A stretch of DNA of 53,247 nucleotides from JBOGUF01 sp050696075 (GCA_050696075.1 JBOGUF010000084.1:1-53247), one strand, 5' to 3'; numbered from the stretch's first letter, positions 1-8,270 are shown. Made by a program: numbers and translations. Notes: generated from the letters alone by a model not told the origin.

Positions 1-28
1 GTTATTCTCCTTGCCGCCCTTGCCGCCC

Positions 29-1453
29 TCAATCCGCCGGCGCCGCCGAGGTTTCGCGGCGGCGAACGGGTGCGCGCCGGCGGGCGGCGACGGCGGCGAA
101 GAAGCGTGGCAGGTGATCCCAGGCGGCGCCGGCGAGGACACCAATGCAGACGGCGAAGAAGAGCAGAATCGGCAGGTAGTAGCGGTTGAAGTCGACGCGC
201 ATGCCAACGACGATCGCCGCCGCCTGACCGCCAATCAATGCCAGCGCCATGAAGTGACGGCTGAGCATGCCCCGGTTGAGCGCAATGGCCGCGAACACCA
301 GCAAGCCCGCCAGCTCGAGCGGCGGGTCGTAGCCGCGGCGGGCCCAGTCCTGACCAAAGATCTCGCCCACCTTTTCGACTACCCGGCCGGAGGTCGTATA
401 CCGATCGGCGAAGCCAGCCCAGGTGCGTTCGAGCGCCTCGAACCGCGTGTCGACCGCGCGGTCGCCCCAAATCCGGGCCTGGCTCTCCATCTCCTGCTGC
501 CGAAATTCGATCAGGTTCATGGTGCGGCCAACTGGGTCCGGCCAGAGATAGGGGTAGGAGAGGACGAAGAAGGCAGAGGTGATCACCGGCAGCGCCAGCA
601 GCATCCAGCCGAGCCGAAGCTGCCGCGGCCGGTTGGCCGGGCCGCGCCAAGCCGCGAGGCGCCCAAGCAGGGGAACGCGGCGCAACCAGGGATCGAGCAG
701 GAGTACCGCGCCGATGACCGCCAGACCGGCGGCGAGGAAGAGCGGGCTGAGCTTGGCTGACGCTCCCGCTCCCAATAGGACGCCAAGCAGGATCAGGCGC
801 GGCCAGGTCGGGCGGTCGGCCAGTGCCATGATGACCAACGTCGCCAGGGCGATGATCAACCCCAAGAGGGCGTCGGAGAGCGCCTGGCTCGATAAGCCGG
901 TCTGCAACGGGTTGTATGCGAGGAAGAGCGCGCCGGCAAGCCCGCCGATCCAGTTGGTCAGGCGGGTGGCGATGACAAAGACAGCGGCAACGGTGAGCGC
1001 GCCGATGACCGCGTTCGTCTTGCGGCTGGCCTCGAGATCGGCTTGAGACGGCATGTTGCCGTAGGTGGCGTTCCAGTTGACGTTCCATTCGTCGCCGCGG
1101 TGGAAGTCCCACGGGCCGTTGGTCGTCACGTCGTGACCCTGCAGCAACAGCCCGAGTCCGATGACATAGGATCCCATCGGCGGCTGGCCGCGGATCAGGT
1201 ATTGGTCCGACCAGGTCTCGCCGAAGGGATCGCCCAGCTCGCGGATATAGTAGGCGCGATTGATCCAGCGCGACTCGTCCGGGTGAAACCGTGAGGCGCG
1301 GATTTCGTCGAGGTTCATCCAGAGGCTGAACGCGAAGACGAACAGGGCCAACCCGACAAGGAGTGCCCAAGGCGTGTCGCGCACGCGCGGACGACGCGGC
1401 CAGGCGGCTGACCCGGCCGGCGTCTTTCGCGATCCATTGTGGGCCTCAGCCAT
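29..1453 (-). CDS. GT-C fold membrane glycosyltransferase (PMT/ArnT-like)
   Basis: Predicted polytopic membrane protein of 474 residues, probably transferring a sugar from a lipid-linked donor on the outer face of the membrane. After a basic N-terminus and one membrane helix the first outside loop carries HPDESRW (D59, E60), the acidic pair expected for catalysis and metal binding in GT-C enzymes of the PMT/GT39 type. Many hydrophobic helices follow, then a basic C-terminal tail. The ATG at 1453 is chosen over an upstream in-frame start because GGAGG lies six bases before it. The TGA stop at 29-31 sits in a CTTGCCGCC tandem repeat. The acceptor (protein, lipid or polysaccharide) cannot be told. 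Family is confident, specificity unknown. Confidence 0.8.
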   Translation of the reverse strand: MAEAHNGSRKTPAGSAAWPRRPRVRDTPWALLVGLALFVFAFSLWMNLDEIRASRFHPDESRWINRAYYIRELGDPFGETWSDQYLIRGQPPMGSYVIGLGLLLQGHDVTTNGPWDFHRGDEWNVNWNATYGNMPSQADLEASRKTNAVIGALTVAAVFVIATRLTNWIGGLAGALFLAYNPLQTGLSSQALSDALLGLIIALATLVIMALADRPTWPRLILLGVLLGAGASAKLSPLFLAAGLAVIGAVLLLDPWLRRVPLLGRLAAWRGPANRPRQLRLGWMLLALPVITSAFFVLSYPYLWPDPVGRTMNLIEFRQQEMESQARIWGDRAVDTRFEALERTWAGFADRYTTSGRVVEKVGEIFGQDWARRGYDPPLELAGLLVFAAIALNRGMLSRHFMALALIGGQAAAIVVGMRVDFNRYYLPILLFFAVCIGVLAGAAWDHLPRFFAAVAARRRAPVRRRETSAAPAD

Positions 1454-1584
1454 CCACAACCTCCGGCGGCGACTCCGCGTGCGCGGAGTGTAGCATTGCA
1501 CGCCTGCCGATTCGGCATCCTCAGGACATATAAAAGTCGCTACAATGCCCCGATAGTTGTATACGAAGGCGGAGTGGAGGAAGG

Positions 1585-1917
1585 GTGAGGGTGGCGCAAA
1601 TCAATCCGGACCACGCGTACGATCACCGGCTGGCTGAGCGGGCGGTCGTCTACTTGCAAACCAAGGACCCGGCGCTCTTCCCCTTCACCGCCGAGTTTGA
1701 TGATGAACGCCGCCGCGCCTTCGTCCGCGATCTGCGCGTGGCGCTCGCCGACCTCCAGGACAGCGGCAGCGCCCGCAAGACCGCGGCCTCCGGCTTCATC
1801 ATGAGCGACCGCCGCCTCCATGAGGTGGTCGCCGAATGGGCCGCCGCCGACGGCGACTGGCCCCTCGGCGCCGACCCCCGGAACTGGAATACCGCCCTCG
1901 GCGCGGCCCGCCGGTAG
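1585..1917 (+). CDS. Conserved hypothetical small protein
   Basis: Soluble 110-residue protein of no family I recognise. It is rich in charged residues, has no cysteines, no signal peptide and no membrane helix, and is probably mostly helical (repeated DERRRAF, RDLRVAL, RRLHEVVAEW stretches). The GTG start at 1585 is preceded by GGAGG four bases upstream; a second in-frame GTG lies at 1591. It is divergent from the glycosyltransferase and ends in a TAG that is also the first triplet of a seven-base tandem array (TAGGCGT). Coding nature is supported by the ribosome site and by lack of a better frame; function is unknown. Confidence 0.6.
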   Translation: MRVAQINPDHAYDHRLAERAVVYLQTKDPALFPFTAEFDDERRRAFVRDLRVALADLQDSGSARKTAASGFIMSDRRLHEVVAEWAAADGDWPLGADPRNWNTALGAARR

Positions 1918-2203
1918 GCGTTAGCGGTTAGGCGTTAGGCGTTCGGGGAACGACGACGTAGCTCCTATTCCCTAACGCCTAGGGCGTGTTTGAAGAGTGC
2001 CGTCATGCTGAGGCCGCGAAGCATCCCCGCGCGCAGCGCGGCGGCCCCCCAACCCCCAATCCTGGGGGAGCACGACGGAGCGGCTTCGCCGGGGGATGCT
2101 TCCCGTTGGTCAGCATGACGGAGCTTTGCAAGCGCCGCCTAGGCGTTAGGCGTTCGGGAGTGCGTCATCGTTCCCCGAACGCCTAACGCCTAACGCCTTT
2201 AGA
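1915..2203. repeat. Composite repeat 1: heptad arrays around a MITE-like element
   Basis: TAGGCGT-type heptads run from 1915 (four units, period seven, the first including the TAG stop of the gene before), and reverse-complement CTAACGC units appear at 1972. A 162-bp element follows at 1980-2141 with ends TAGGGCGTGTTTG and TTTGCAAGCGCCGCCTA, inner inverted repeats GTCATGCTGA and TCAGCATGAC, and AAGCATCCCC/GGGGATGCTT. A second heptad array with its own inverted copy closes it at 2138-2203. The right part encodes the C-terminus of the oxidase at 2146-3315. Sister copies are at 5283-5521 and 9365-9541. Confidence 0.85.
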
Positions 2204-3315
2204 CGGTTCAACGCCAACATGGGAAACGGCATCGCGTCGGTATGGAACGCCATGTCCACCAAGTGCTCGCCGATGGCCGGGGCGAACTTGAAACCGTGGC
2301 CAGAGAAACCGGCGGCGATCACGACGTGCGGCCAGGCCGGGTGACGGTCGATGACGAAGTCGCCGTCGGGCGTCAAGGTGTAGAGGCAGACCGCGGAGGA
2401 GAGCACCTTTCCGGTGATCGCGGGGAAGATCTGCCGCGCCGGGCCGAGCGCGCCCGCCGCCTCCTTCGGCGCGACCTCGCGGTCGACCGTCTCCGGCGTG
2501 GTCACGTCTCCGCCGTCGTGGCGGCCGATCTTGAGCCCGTCCCGGCCGAAGATCGGCAGCCCATACAGTTCCCCGGCGGCCGAATCGGCGATGAAGACCG
2601 GGAAGCGCTCCGGCGCGAACGATTCGGGCTGGGCGACCTCGACCCAATGGATCGTCTTCCGCCGGACGGTCAGCGGCAGCCCGAGGTCGGCCAGCATCTG
2701 ACCCGCCCAGGCGCCCGCCGTGACGATGAGCCGGTCGGCCGTGTACCGGCCCTGATCCGTTTCCACCCAGGCGCCCGAGTCCGTGGCGCCCCACGAGCGG
2801 ACCGGTTCGTGCTCTCGAATCTCGATACCGTGCGCGCGGGCCCGCGCCGCCAGCGCCCGCAGCCCGCGCTCGACGTCGATGAAGCCCGAATCGGGGCCGT
2901 ACCCCGCCGCCCAATCCTCAGGCACCCGGTAGACGGGCCAGCGGCGCATCAACTCGGCCGCATCCAGCCACTCGAAGGCGACGCCGTGAAGCGCGGCGTT
3001 GTCGCGGGCGCGCTCGGCATGGCCGTGTCCCGGCACCGCCAGCTCCAGCCCGCCGACCCGATGGAGAACCTTCACTCCCGCCGCCTCTTCCAGCGCCACC
3101 CAGAGATCATCCGCGCGGCGCACCAACGGGATGTAGTCGGCTCCCTCGGCGTAGGCGTGGCGGATGATGCGCGTCAACCCGCCGTGGCTGCCCATAGCAT
3201 GGACGTGCCCGAACTGCTCGAGCACCAGCGCCTTCTCGCCGCGCTTGCCGAGTTCCCAGGCGGCCCCCGATCCCATGGTCCCGCCACCGATGACGATGGT
3301 GGAAAAGTGCATCAT
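2146..3315 (-). CDS. FAD-dependent amine oxidase, sarcosine oxidase/N-methyltryptophan oxidase family
   Basis: Flavoenzyme of 389 residues that should oxidise a secondary N-methyl amino acid or related amine, making hydrogen peroxide and an aldehyde. The N-terminal IVIGGGTMG (residues 7-15) is the FAD dinucleotide fold. Cys310 in CLYTLTPDGDF matches the cysteine that binds FAD covalently in monomeric sarcosine oxidase and MTOX; RRKTIHW is also family-like. It is third in a tight operon, 12 bases after the ThuA-like gene. The start at 3315 or the next ATG at 3312 are equivalent. The last ~16 residues (ALGVRRSG...) are read from the heptad repeat array, which also supplies the TAA stop. Substrate is not deducible. 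Confidence 0.87.
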   Translation of the reverse strand: MMHFSTIVIGGGTMGSGAAWELGKRGEKALVLEQFGHVHAMGSHGGLTRIIRHAYAEGADYIPLVRRADDLWVALEEAAGVKVLHRVGGLELAVPGHGHAERARDNAALHGVAFEWLDAAELMRRWPVYRVPEDWAAGYGPDSGFIDVERGLRALAARARAHGIEIREHEPVRSWGATDSGAWVETDQGRYTADRLIVTAGAWAGQMLADLGLPLTVRRKTIHWVEVAQPESFAPERFPVFIADSAAGELYGLPIFGRDGLKIGRHDGGDVTTPETVDREVAPKEAAGALGPARQIFPAITGKVLSSAVCLYTLTPDGDFVIDRHPAWPHVVIAAGFSGHGFKFAPAIGEHLVDMAFHTDAMPFPMLALNRLKALGVRRSGNDDALPNA

Positions 3316-3327
3316 GTGGAGTCCTGC

Positions 3328-4044
3328 CTACATCGCCTCCAACGGCTGCCGATTCCCGAAGATGCGCGTGGGGCCGTCGACGGGCGCGGCCCAACGGACG
3401 GCGTTGGCGATCACCTGACGGACCTCCGGGTTGAAGTAGGTCGGGTAGGTCTCGTGGCCGGGGCGGAAGTAGAAGATCTTGCCCGCCCCGCGCGCGTAGC
3501 AGCAGCCGCTGCGGAAGATCTCGCCGCCGGTGAACCAGCTCACGAAGACGAGCGTCTCCGGCGCCGGGATGTCGAAGTGCTCCCCGTACATTTCCTCGCG
3601 CTCGATCTCGATATACTCCCCGATGCCGTCCACAATCGGGTGGCCGGGCGCAACGACCCAGAGGCGCTCTTTGTCGTCCGCCTCGCGCCACTTCAGGTCG
3701 CAGGTGCTGCCCATCAGCTTTCTGAAGATCTTCGAGAAATGCCCGGAGTGGAGGACGATCAGGCCCATGCCGTCCAACACCCGGCGGTGGACCTTCTCGA
3801 CGATCTCGTCGGCGACGTGCGCGTGCGCCATATGTCCCCACCAGATGAGGACGTCCGTCTCGGCCAACACCTGATCGGTCAACCCGTGCTCCGGCTCGTC
3901 GAGGGTGGCGGTGCCGACGGTGAAGTGGTCGTGCTTCTTTAGCCCCTCGGCAATCGCGCCATGGATGCCGTTCGGGTAAAGCTTACCGATCTCCTTGTCC
4001 TCACGCTCGTGCCGGTATTCGTTCCAAACGGTAACGCGGGTCAT
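3328..4044 (-). CDS. ThuA-like (trehalose utilisation) domain protein
   Basis: A 238-residue protein of the ThuA superfamily (class I glutamine amidotransferase-like fold). Visible family features are the N-terminal VTVWNEYRHE strand, the VLIWWGHMAHAHV segment, GLIVLHSGHFSKIF, and the late GKIFYFRPGHETYP block. In rhizobia ThuA works with ThuB in trehalose/disaccharide oxidation; here the exact sugar is unknown. The ATG at 4044 is chosen because it follows GAGGGAG and starts 17 bases after the stop of the Gfo/Idh gene; the frame stays open much further upstream but that part is a shadow of the Gfo/Idh gene. The ThuA plus dehydrogenase plus amine oxidase order suggests one catabolic operon. 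Confidence 0.85.
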   Translation of the reverse strand: MTRVTVWNEYRHEREDKEIGKLYPNGIHGAIAEGLKKHDHFTVGTATLDEPEHGLTDQVLAETDVLIWWGHMAHAHVADEIVEKVHRRVLDGMGLIVLHSGHFSKIFRKLMGSTCDLKWREADDKERLWVVAPGHPIVDGIGEYIEIEREEMYGEHFDIPAPETLVFVSWFTGGEIFRSGCCYARGAGKIFYFRPGHETYPTYFNPEVRQVIANAVRWAAPVDGPTRIFGNRQPLEAM

Positions 4045-4061
4045 GCTCGCTCCCTCGCTAT

Positions 4062-5129
4062 TCACAACGTAACTTCCTTGCCCAATTCGGCCGAATGGTA
4101 AATGGCGTCGATCAGGCGGGCTCGGTCGACTCCCTCCTCGCCGCTCGGGCTGACGGGCGTGCCATGGATGATGCCATCGACGAAGTGCTTGATGATGCCG
4201 GCGTGGCCGTGGGTCGGGCGCAGGCGCGGGGTCGAATCGACCGGGACGCCGGCGACGTCGCTGAAGAGGCGCAGTGTGCCGACGTTCGCATAGTCCTTGA
4301 TGTGGATCTCCGCGCCGCCCTTGTCCCCCATCAGCGCCACGCCGAACTCGTCGGTGACGCCGCTGTAGGCCGCCCAGCACGTTTCGAGCTGCATCGTCGC
4401 GCCGGTGTCGAACCGGATGAAGGCGGTCGCCAAGTCCTCGACCTCGTAGGCGTTCTCGCCCGCCTCCTGGAACCGGCTGCTCGCCCAATGACCCCTGCCC
4501 CGCGGCCCGATCTTGGCATACGTCGCTGCCGAGACGGTCGTCGCCTTCGGGTTGCCCATCAACCAGAGCGCCATGTCGAGCACGTGGACACCGAGGTCGA
4601 TCAGCGGCCCGCCCCCGGCCAACTCCTTGTTGGTAAACCAGGTGCCGAGACCGGGGATGCCCGACCGGCGCATCCAATACGCCTTGGCGTAGTAGATCTC
4701 GCCCAGGCCGCCCTCCTCGATGTGTTGGCGCAACAGCACCATGTCGGAGCGGTGCCGGCGCTGAAAGGCAATGGCCAGAATCTTGCCGGCCGCCTTGGCC
4801 GCGGCGACCATCCGCTCGCCCTCGGCGGCGTTGCGCGCCAGCGGTTTCTCGACCAAGACGTGCTTGCCAGCTTCGAATGCCGCCAGCGCGATCGGGAGGT
4901 GCAGATGGTTCGGCACGACGACACTGACCGCGTCGACCTCCGCCTTCTCCAGCAAGTCCCGATAGTCGCCATATATCTCCGGAATCTCGAACTTTTTGGC
5001 GATCTGCCGGCAGCGCGCCGTGTCCAATCCGGCCAGGGCGACGGTCTTTGTCCGCGGGTCTTCCGCGTAACCCTCGAGGTGGAACGTGCCGGCCCCGCAG
5101 CCGATCACTCCGACCCGTACTTCGTCCAT
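4062..5129 (-). CDS. Gfo/Idh/MocA family oxidoreductase (ThuB-like)
   Basis: NAD(P)-dependent sugar or polyol dehydrogenase of 355 residues. The N-terminus VGVIGCGAG is the Rossmann fold; VVVPNHLH and VLVEKPLARN (EKP at 94-96) are the family signatures. The C-terminal domain has GGGPLIDLGVHVLDMALWLMG, typical of the alpha/beta substrate domain. The start ATG at 5129 fits the normal N-terminus and follows GGGAGGGGAG with a rather long spacer; the in-frame extension upstream to 5273 is Arg-rich and unlikely. First gene of the operon with the ThuA-like gene and the amine oxidase. The pairing with ThuA suggests sugar oxidation as in thuAB; substrate unproven. Confidence 0.85.
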   Translation of the reverse strand: MDEVRVGVIGCGAGTFHLEGYAEDPRTKTVALAGLDTARCRQIAKKFEIPEIYGDYRDLLEKAEVDAVSVVVPNHLHLPIALAAFEAGKHVLVEKPLARNAAEGERMVAAAKAAGKILAIAFQRRHRSDMVLLRQHIEEGGLGEIYYAKAYWMRRSGIPGLGTWFTNKELAGGGPLIDLGVHVLDMALWLMGNPKATTVSAATYAKIGPRGRGHWASSRFQEAGENAYEVEDLATAFIRFDTGATMQLETCWAAYSGVTDEFGVALMGDKGGAEIHIKDYANVGTLRLFSDVAGVPVDSTPRLRPTHGHAGIIKHFVDGIIHGTPVSPSGEEGVDRARLIDAIYHSAELGKEVTL

Positions 5130-5282
5130 CGCGTGCGTTCGCTCCCCTCCCTCAGCGAATGTCGTGCCCTGGCGCCCGCGAACAAACAGAACGTCGCCGC
5201 GCCCCCACCAGCGGCGCGCGGCGACGTTGCCCCATGCCAGGGGGAGCATGACACCCGCCGCGCATAGGCGCAAGACCTTACG

Positions 5283-5521
5283 AGGCGTTAGGCGTTAAGG
5301 AGAACGACGTAGCCCCTATCTCCTAACACCTAACGCCTAGGGCCTGTTTGCAAGGCCCCGTCATGCTGACCGAAGGGAAGCATCCCCGCGCGCAGCGCAT
5401 CGCCAGCACGACGGAAACGGCTGCGCCGGGGGATGCTTCGCTCCCTCAGCATGACGACGGGGCGTCCGCTGCCTCAGCATGACGGTGTGCAGACACGCCC
5501 TAGCGCCTAACGCCTAACGCC
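5283..5521. repeat. Composite repeat 2: heptad arrays around a MITE-like element
   Basis: Fills the 410-base gap between the dehydrogenase and the alpha/beta hydrolase. Left part: AGGCGTT units at 5284-5297 and inverse CCTAAC units at 5321-5337 around AACGACGTAGC. Middle: a 165-bp element at 5338-5502 with ends TAGGGCCTGTTTGCAA and GCAGACACGCCCTA, carrying GTCATGCTGA, AAGCATCCCC, GGGGATGCTT and CAGCATGAC; the last piece is present twice. Right part: GCGCCTAACGCCTAACGCC at 5503-5521. It could act as a bidirectional hairpin terminator. The bases 5130-5282 show nothing recognisable. Confidence 0.85.
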
Positions 5522-5539
5522 GTGGTATCGTCTGTCGCC

Positions 5540-6415
5540 ATGAGCACAATACGATCAGGCACAACCCGATTCGCGCTCCGTGACAACGCCCGCATTGCCT
5601 ACGACCCCGGCAACTGGCCGGATGGAAATGACGCGGCAACTGTCGTCGTCTTGCTGCACGGATTGCTGGCGGATCGCAATGCGTTCACGGCGCAACGAGA
5701 GGCGCTGGCGGATAGCTATCGCATGATCCTCCCGGACGCGCGGGGCCACGGCGCCAGCCCGAGCGTGGCGAACCAGTGGTACTCCGTCGCGGAGCTGGCG
5801 GCGGACGTCGTCGCGATTCTCGACGCGGAAGAGATAGAGGCGGCGCATCTCGTCGGGCACGACCTGGGCGGCGCGACCGCCTTCGCCGTGGCGCGGCGAC
5901 ATCCCGATCGCGTGCGGTCGCTGATCGTGATCGAACCGGCCCTCGCATCGCTCGTCGACAACGACCCGGACGGCACGGCGCGGGCGGCGCGGAACGACCT
6001 GCGCGCCACCGACCGCATGGCGGCCGACGACGCCTACAAAGGCGTGACCGATCTGGCGCTCGACCGGTATTTGCGGCCTCGCTGGGGTCCGGGCTGGAAG
6101 TCGGAGGTGACGAAACCGCGCTTCGGCGCGATCCGCCGCCACGCGGGCGCGCTAGCCGGGCTCCTCCCCGCCCTCGATGGCTACGTGCTGCACCGCGCGG
6201 ACGCGGCGGGCATATCGACGCCGACCTTGGTCATCGCCGGCGTCGACGCGACGCCGCTCGACCGCGCGATCTGTGTGCGCCTGGCCGACGTCATGCCAGC
6301 GGGCCGGTTGGAAACCGTGTCGTTCGGATCACGGCCAAACGGTCCGCTCGGTGGCGAGGCAGCGACCGAAATTACCGCGCTGATCCGCGCGTTTTTGGGC
6401 GAGGTTGGGAGATGA
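5540..6415 (+). CDS. Alpha/beta hydrolase with Asp at the nucleophile elbow
   Basis: Predicted cytoplasmic hydrolase of 291 residues. Family marks are VVVLLHGLLADR (oxyanion HG at 40-41), ILPDARGHGAS, and the nucleophile elbow GHDLGG with Asp108 where esterases have Ser. Asp at this place is usual in epoxide hydrolases and haloalkane dehalogenases. The C-terminal region where the catalytic His should sit reads VSFGSRPNGPLG and has no His, so activity is doubtful or the mechanism differs. ATG 5540 is preferred to the GTG at 5522, which lies inside the repeat. Monocistronic, followed by a REP-like hairpin. Substrate unknown. Confidence 0.8.
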   Translation: MSTIRSGTTRFALRDNARIAYDPGNWPDGNDAATVVVLLHGLLADRNAFTAQREALADSYRMILPDARGHGASPSVANQWYSVAELAADVVAILDAEEIEAAHLVGHDLGGATAFAVARRHPDRVRSLIVIEPALASLVDNDPDGTARAARNDLRATDRMAADDAYKGVTDLALDRYLRPRWGPGWKSEVTKPRFGAIRRHAGALAGLLPALDGYVLHRADAAGISTPTLVIAGVDATPLDRAICVRLADVMPAGRLETVSFGSRPNGPLGGEAATEITALIRAFLGEVGR

Positions 6416-6472
6416 CGCGGCGATTAAGAAGGCTTCAAGGAGCGGGTCGTCGTAGTCCTCGACCCCCGCTCC

Positions 6473-6521
6473 GGACTGAAGTCCAGAGCTCAGTGACCGA
6501 AGTCGGCTGGAAGCCGACTGC
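6473..6521 (+). repeat. REP-like double hairpin, left of RAYT
   Basis: Two short hairpins, GGACTGAAGTCC at 6473-6484 and AGTCGGCTGGAAGCCGACT at 6501-6519, joined by AGAGCTCAGTGACCGA. The same arrangement in the opposite orientation lies at 7003-7053, so the two copies flank the transposase remnant as an inverted pair, the usual setting of REP/RAYT units. Confidence 0.75.
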
Positions 6522-6550
6522 ATTCGTACCGTGTTGGAGGGAGCGGAACG

Positions 6551-6980
6551 ATGCCGTATTGGCGGCTCTTTTATCATGTGGTGTGAGCGACCCGGGAGCG
6601 CGAGCCGCTGATTGGGACGGAGGAAGAGGCGGTAATTCGGCGGTCCCTGAAGTTGACGTTCGAGGATCTTGACGTCATCCTGCACGCGGTCGGCGTGGTG
6701 CCGAACCATGTTCATGTGGTCGTCTCCGCGCCACCAAGAGTCGCGCCCGCTGAACTGGTCAAACGGATGAAAGGCGCGGCCACGCACGCCGTGAACGAGC
6801 GTATCGACCGGCGCCAACAGCAAGCCTTCGCCTGGCAAGGTGAATACGGCGTCCACTCCTTCGGTGAGCAGGCGCTCTCTACCGTCGTGGCTTACGTTGA
6901 AAACCAGCCCGCGCCATGCCGCCCGTGATCTCTGGCCTGGCCTCGAACGCGTTGCCGAAAACGAGTCCATAGCCGAATGA
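6551..6980 (+). pseudogene. REP-associated tyrosine transposase (IS200-like, Y1), broken
   Basis: Reads as a Y1/HUH transposase: start MPYWRLFYHVV, then a TGA at 6584-6586 exactly where the family has Trp (HVVW followed by ATRERE), then ILHAVGVVPNHVHVVVS with the HVH metal motif and VVAYVENQPA with the likely catalytic Tyr. Near the end a two-base loss in a GC run shifts the frame: the other frame continues RHAARDLWPGLERVAENE to a TGA at 6978. Typical size (~140 residues) is kept over both lesions. Such proteins bind and mobilise REP hairpins, which flank it here. A nonsense codon plus a frameshift make it a pseudogene; a downstream TTG at 6653 could give only a fragment lacking the N-terminus. 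Confidence 0.8.
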
Positions 6981-7002
6981 TCGACACACCCGTCTCGATG
7001 TC

Positions 7003-7053
7003 AGTCGGATTGATCCGACTTCCGTCACTGAGCCCGGGAATTCATTCCTGGGC
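7003..7053 (-). repeat. REP-like double hairpin, right of RAYT (inverted copy)
   Basis: Reverse-complement counterpart of 6473-6521: AGTCGGATTGATCCGACT at 7003-7020 and CCCGGGAATTCATTCCTGGG at 7033-7052 joined by TCCGTCACTGAG. The linker matches the left copy in inverse (CTCAGTGACSGAAGTCGG shared). A further unit of the same architecture is at 12634-12682. Confidence 0.75.
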
Positions 7054-7096
7054 GGCGCCGACGACCGATACGCATCAACTGATTGCGGAGCGCATC

Positions 7097-7477
7097 ATGG
7101 CACACGTCACCATCAAGGACGAAACTCTCGTCGTCACCCTCCAAGGGTGGCACAAGCTGTGGGCGCTCAAGAGTGAGGTGAGAACGCCGCTCACGCACGT
7201 TACCGGCGCGGAGATCGACCCCGCGATCGCCAGCCGCCCGATCGGGTTCCGCATGCCCGGTGCTCGCGTGCCTGGTCTCATCACCGCCGGCAGCTACCGC
7301 GGACGCCATGGGTGGGACTTCTGGGACGTCCGCCGCCCAGCGAAGGCGATCGTGATCCACCTCAAGGACGAGCGCTACGACCGGCTCATTTTCGAGGTGG
7401 ACGACCCAGCGGCGACCGTCAGGATGATTCAGGAGGCGCTGCCAGCGTCACCAGCGTCACCTCCGGCGGACAGTTGA
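7097..7477 (+). CDS. Conserved hypothetical, PH-like beta protein
   Basis: Small soluble protein of 126 residues. Alternating hydrophobic strands (TLVVTLQGWHKLWAL, AKAIVIHL, RLIFEV) and a final helix (DDPAATVRMIQEAL) resemble the bacterial PH-like proteins often annotated as DUF with a membrane-free PH barrel; this is only a fold guess. The ATG at 7097 is chosen; the longer in-frame start at 6977 would translate the REP hairpin. The last 59 bases overlap, tail to tail, with the metallophosphoesterase on the other strand. Function unknown. Confidence 0.65.
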   Translation: MAHVTIKDETLVVTLQGWHKLWALKSEVRTPLTHVTGAEIDPAIASRPIGFRMPGARVPGLITAGSYRGRHGWDFWDVRRPAKAIVIHLKDERYDRLIFEVDDPAATVRMIQEALPASPASPPADS

Positions 7478-8270
7478 GCCGCACCGGCGGGCGGTAGACG
7501 CCAACGCCGCGCGAGGTGTAGACGGGCATCCCGGCCGCCCGGCTGTGCCCGGTGACGTAACGGCGGCCATCCAACGGTAAGCCGACCGGGCCAAAGAGCG
7601 GCAGCCGCACCTGGCCGCCGTGTGTATGGCCGGAGAGCTGGGCGAACGCCCCATGCGCCGCGGTCTGCTCGGCGAACTCCGGCTCGTGCCAGAGGGTCAG
7701 GACCGCCGCACCCGGCGGCACCTGGGCGAATGTCCCGGCGACGTCAGGCGTACCGATCAAGGTTTCGTCGATGCCGGCGATCCAGAGCGTGCCTCGGCCC
7801 GACTCGACGGCGACCGCCTGATTACGCAAGATCGGGACGCCGGCCTCGTCCAGCGCCCGTAGCACCTTCTCCCCGGAGACACTCAGGTCGTGGTTGCCGA
7901 GGACGGCGTAGCCGCCGAGCGGGGCGGCACGTATGAGCTTGCCCAGGATCGGCGCGACGTCGTAGATGTAGCGAGGCGATTCGGAGATGTAGTCGCCGCC
8001 AAGCACGATCAGGTCCGGACGCTCGGCCACGACCATTTCGCAGGCACGATCGACATCCGCCGGCGAGATGAAGGGGCCGGCGTGCGTGTCGGTGACGAAA
8101 CCGATGGTCAAACCCGCCAACCCCTCGTGTCCGGTTGGCAGCGCGAGTGTCACGCGCTCCAGGCGCGGCCGATACGGGTTGACGTAACGCGCGCGACAGG
8201 CGATGCCGGCGCCGGCCGCAATTGCGCCAAAACCAAGCGCGAGCACGGCCTGCATCGTGCGACGGATCAT
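7419..8270 (-). CDS. Metallophosphoesterase (YkuE/YaeI-like)
   Basis: Calcineurin-type phosphoesterase of 283 residues with all five metal and catalytic motifs: D61-T-H63, GGD (91-93), GNHD (125-128), WHEP (194-197) and GHTH (214-217). An N-terminal hydrophobic segment (QAVLALGFGAIAAGAG) suggests anchoring to the membrane, as in YkuE and the UDP-DAG hydrolase YaeI, which act on cell-wall or phospholipid precursors. The ATG at 8270 overlaps the TGA of the menA-like gene (ATGA), so the two are translationally coupled. The 3' end overlaps the convergent gene by 59 bases. Substrate is not certain. Confidence 0.9.
   Translation of the reverse strand: MIRRTMQAVLALGFGAIAAGAGIACRARYVNPYRPRLERVTLALPTGHEGLAGLTIGFVTDTHAGPFISPADVDRACEMVVAERPDLIVLGGDYISESPRYIYDVAPILGKLIRAAPLGGYAVLGNHDLSVSGEKVLRALDEAGVPILRNQAVAVESGRGTLWIAGIDETLIGTPDVAGTFAQVPPGAAVLTLWHEPEFAEQTAAHGAFAQLSGHTHGGQVRLPLFGPVGLPLDGRRYVTGHSRAAGMPVYTSRGVGVYRPPVRLNCPPEVTLVTLAAPPESS

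Noticed and set aside
1915..2203. CRISPR-like tandem array
   Set aside because: Units are seven bases with no unique spacers and no cas genes; these are simple tandem repeats.
2242..3942. Open frame of 566 codons on the plus strand over the amine oxidase
   Set aside because: Antisense to a clear FAD enzyme and ThuA-like gene, no domain, composition typical of shadow frames.
6584..6586. UGA as Trp or Sec in the RAYT at 6551
   Set aside because: The UGA replaces Trp, a separate frameshift follows, and many genes here end in TGA. A plain pseudogene explains it better than code change.
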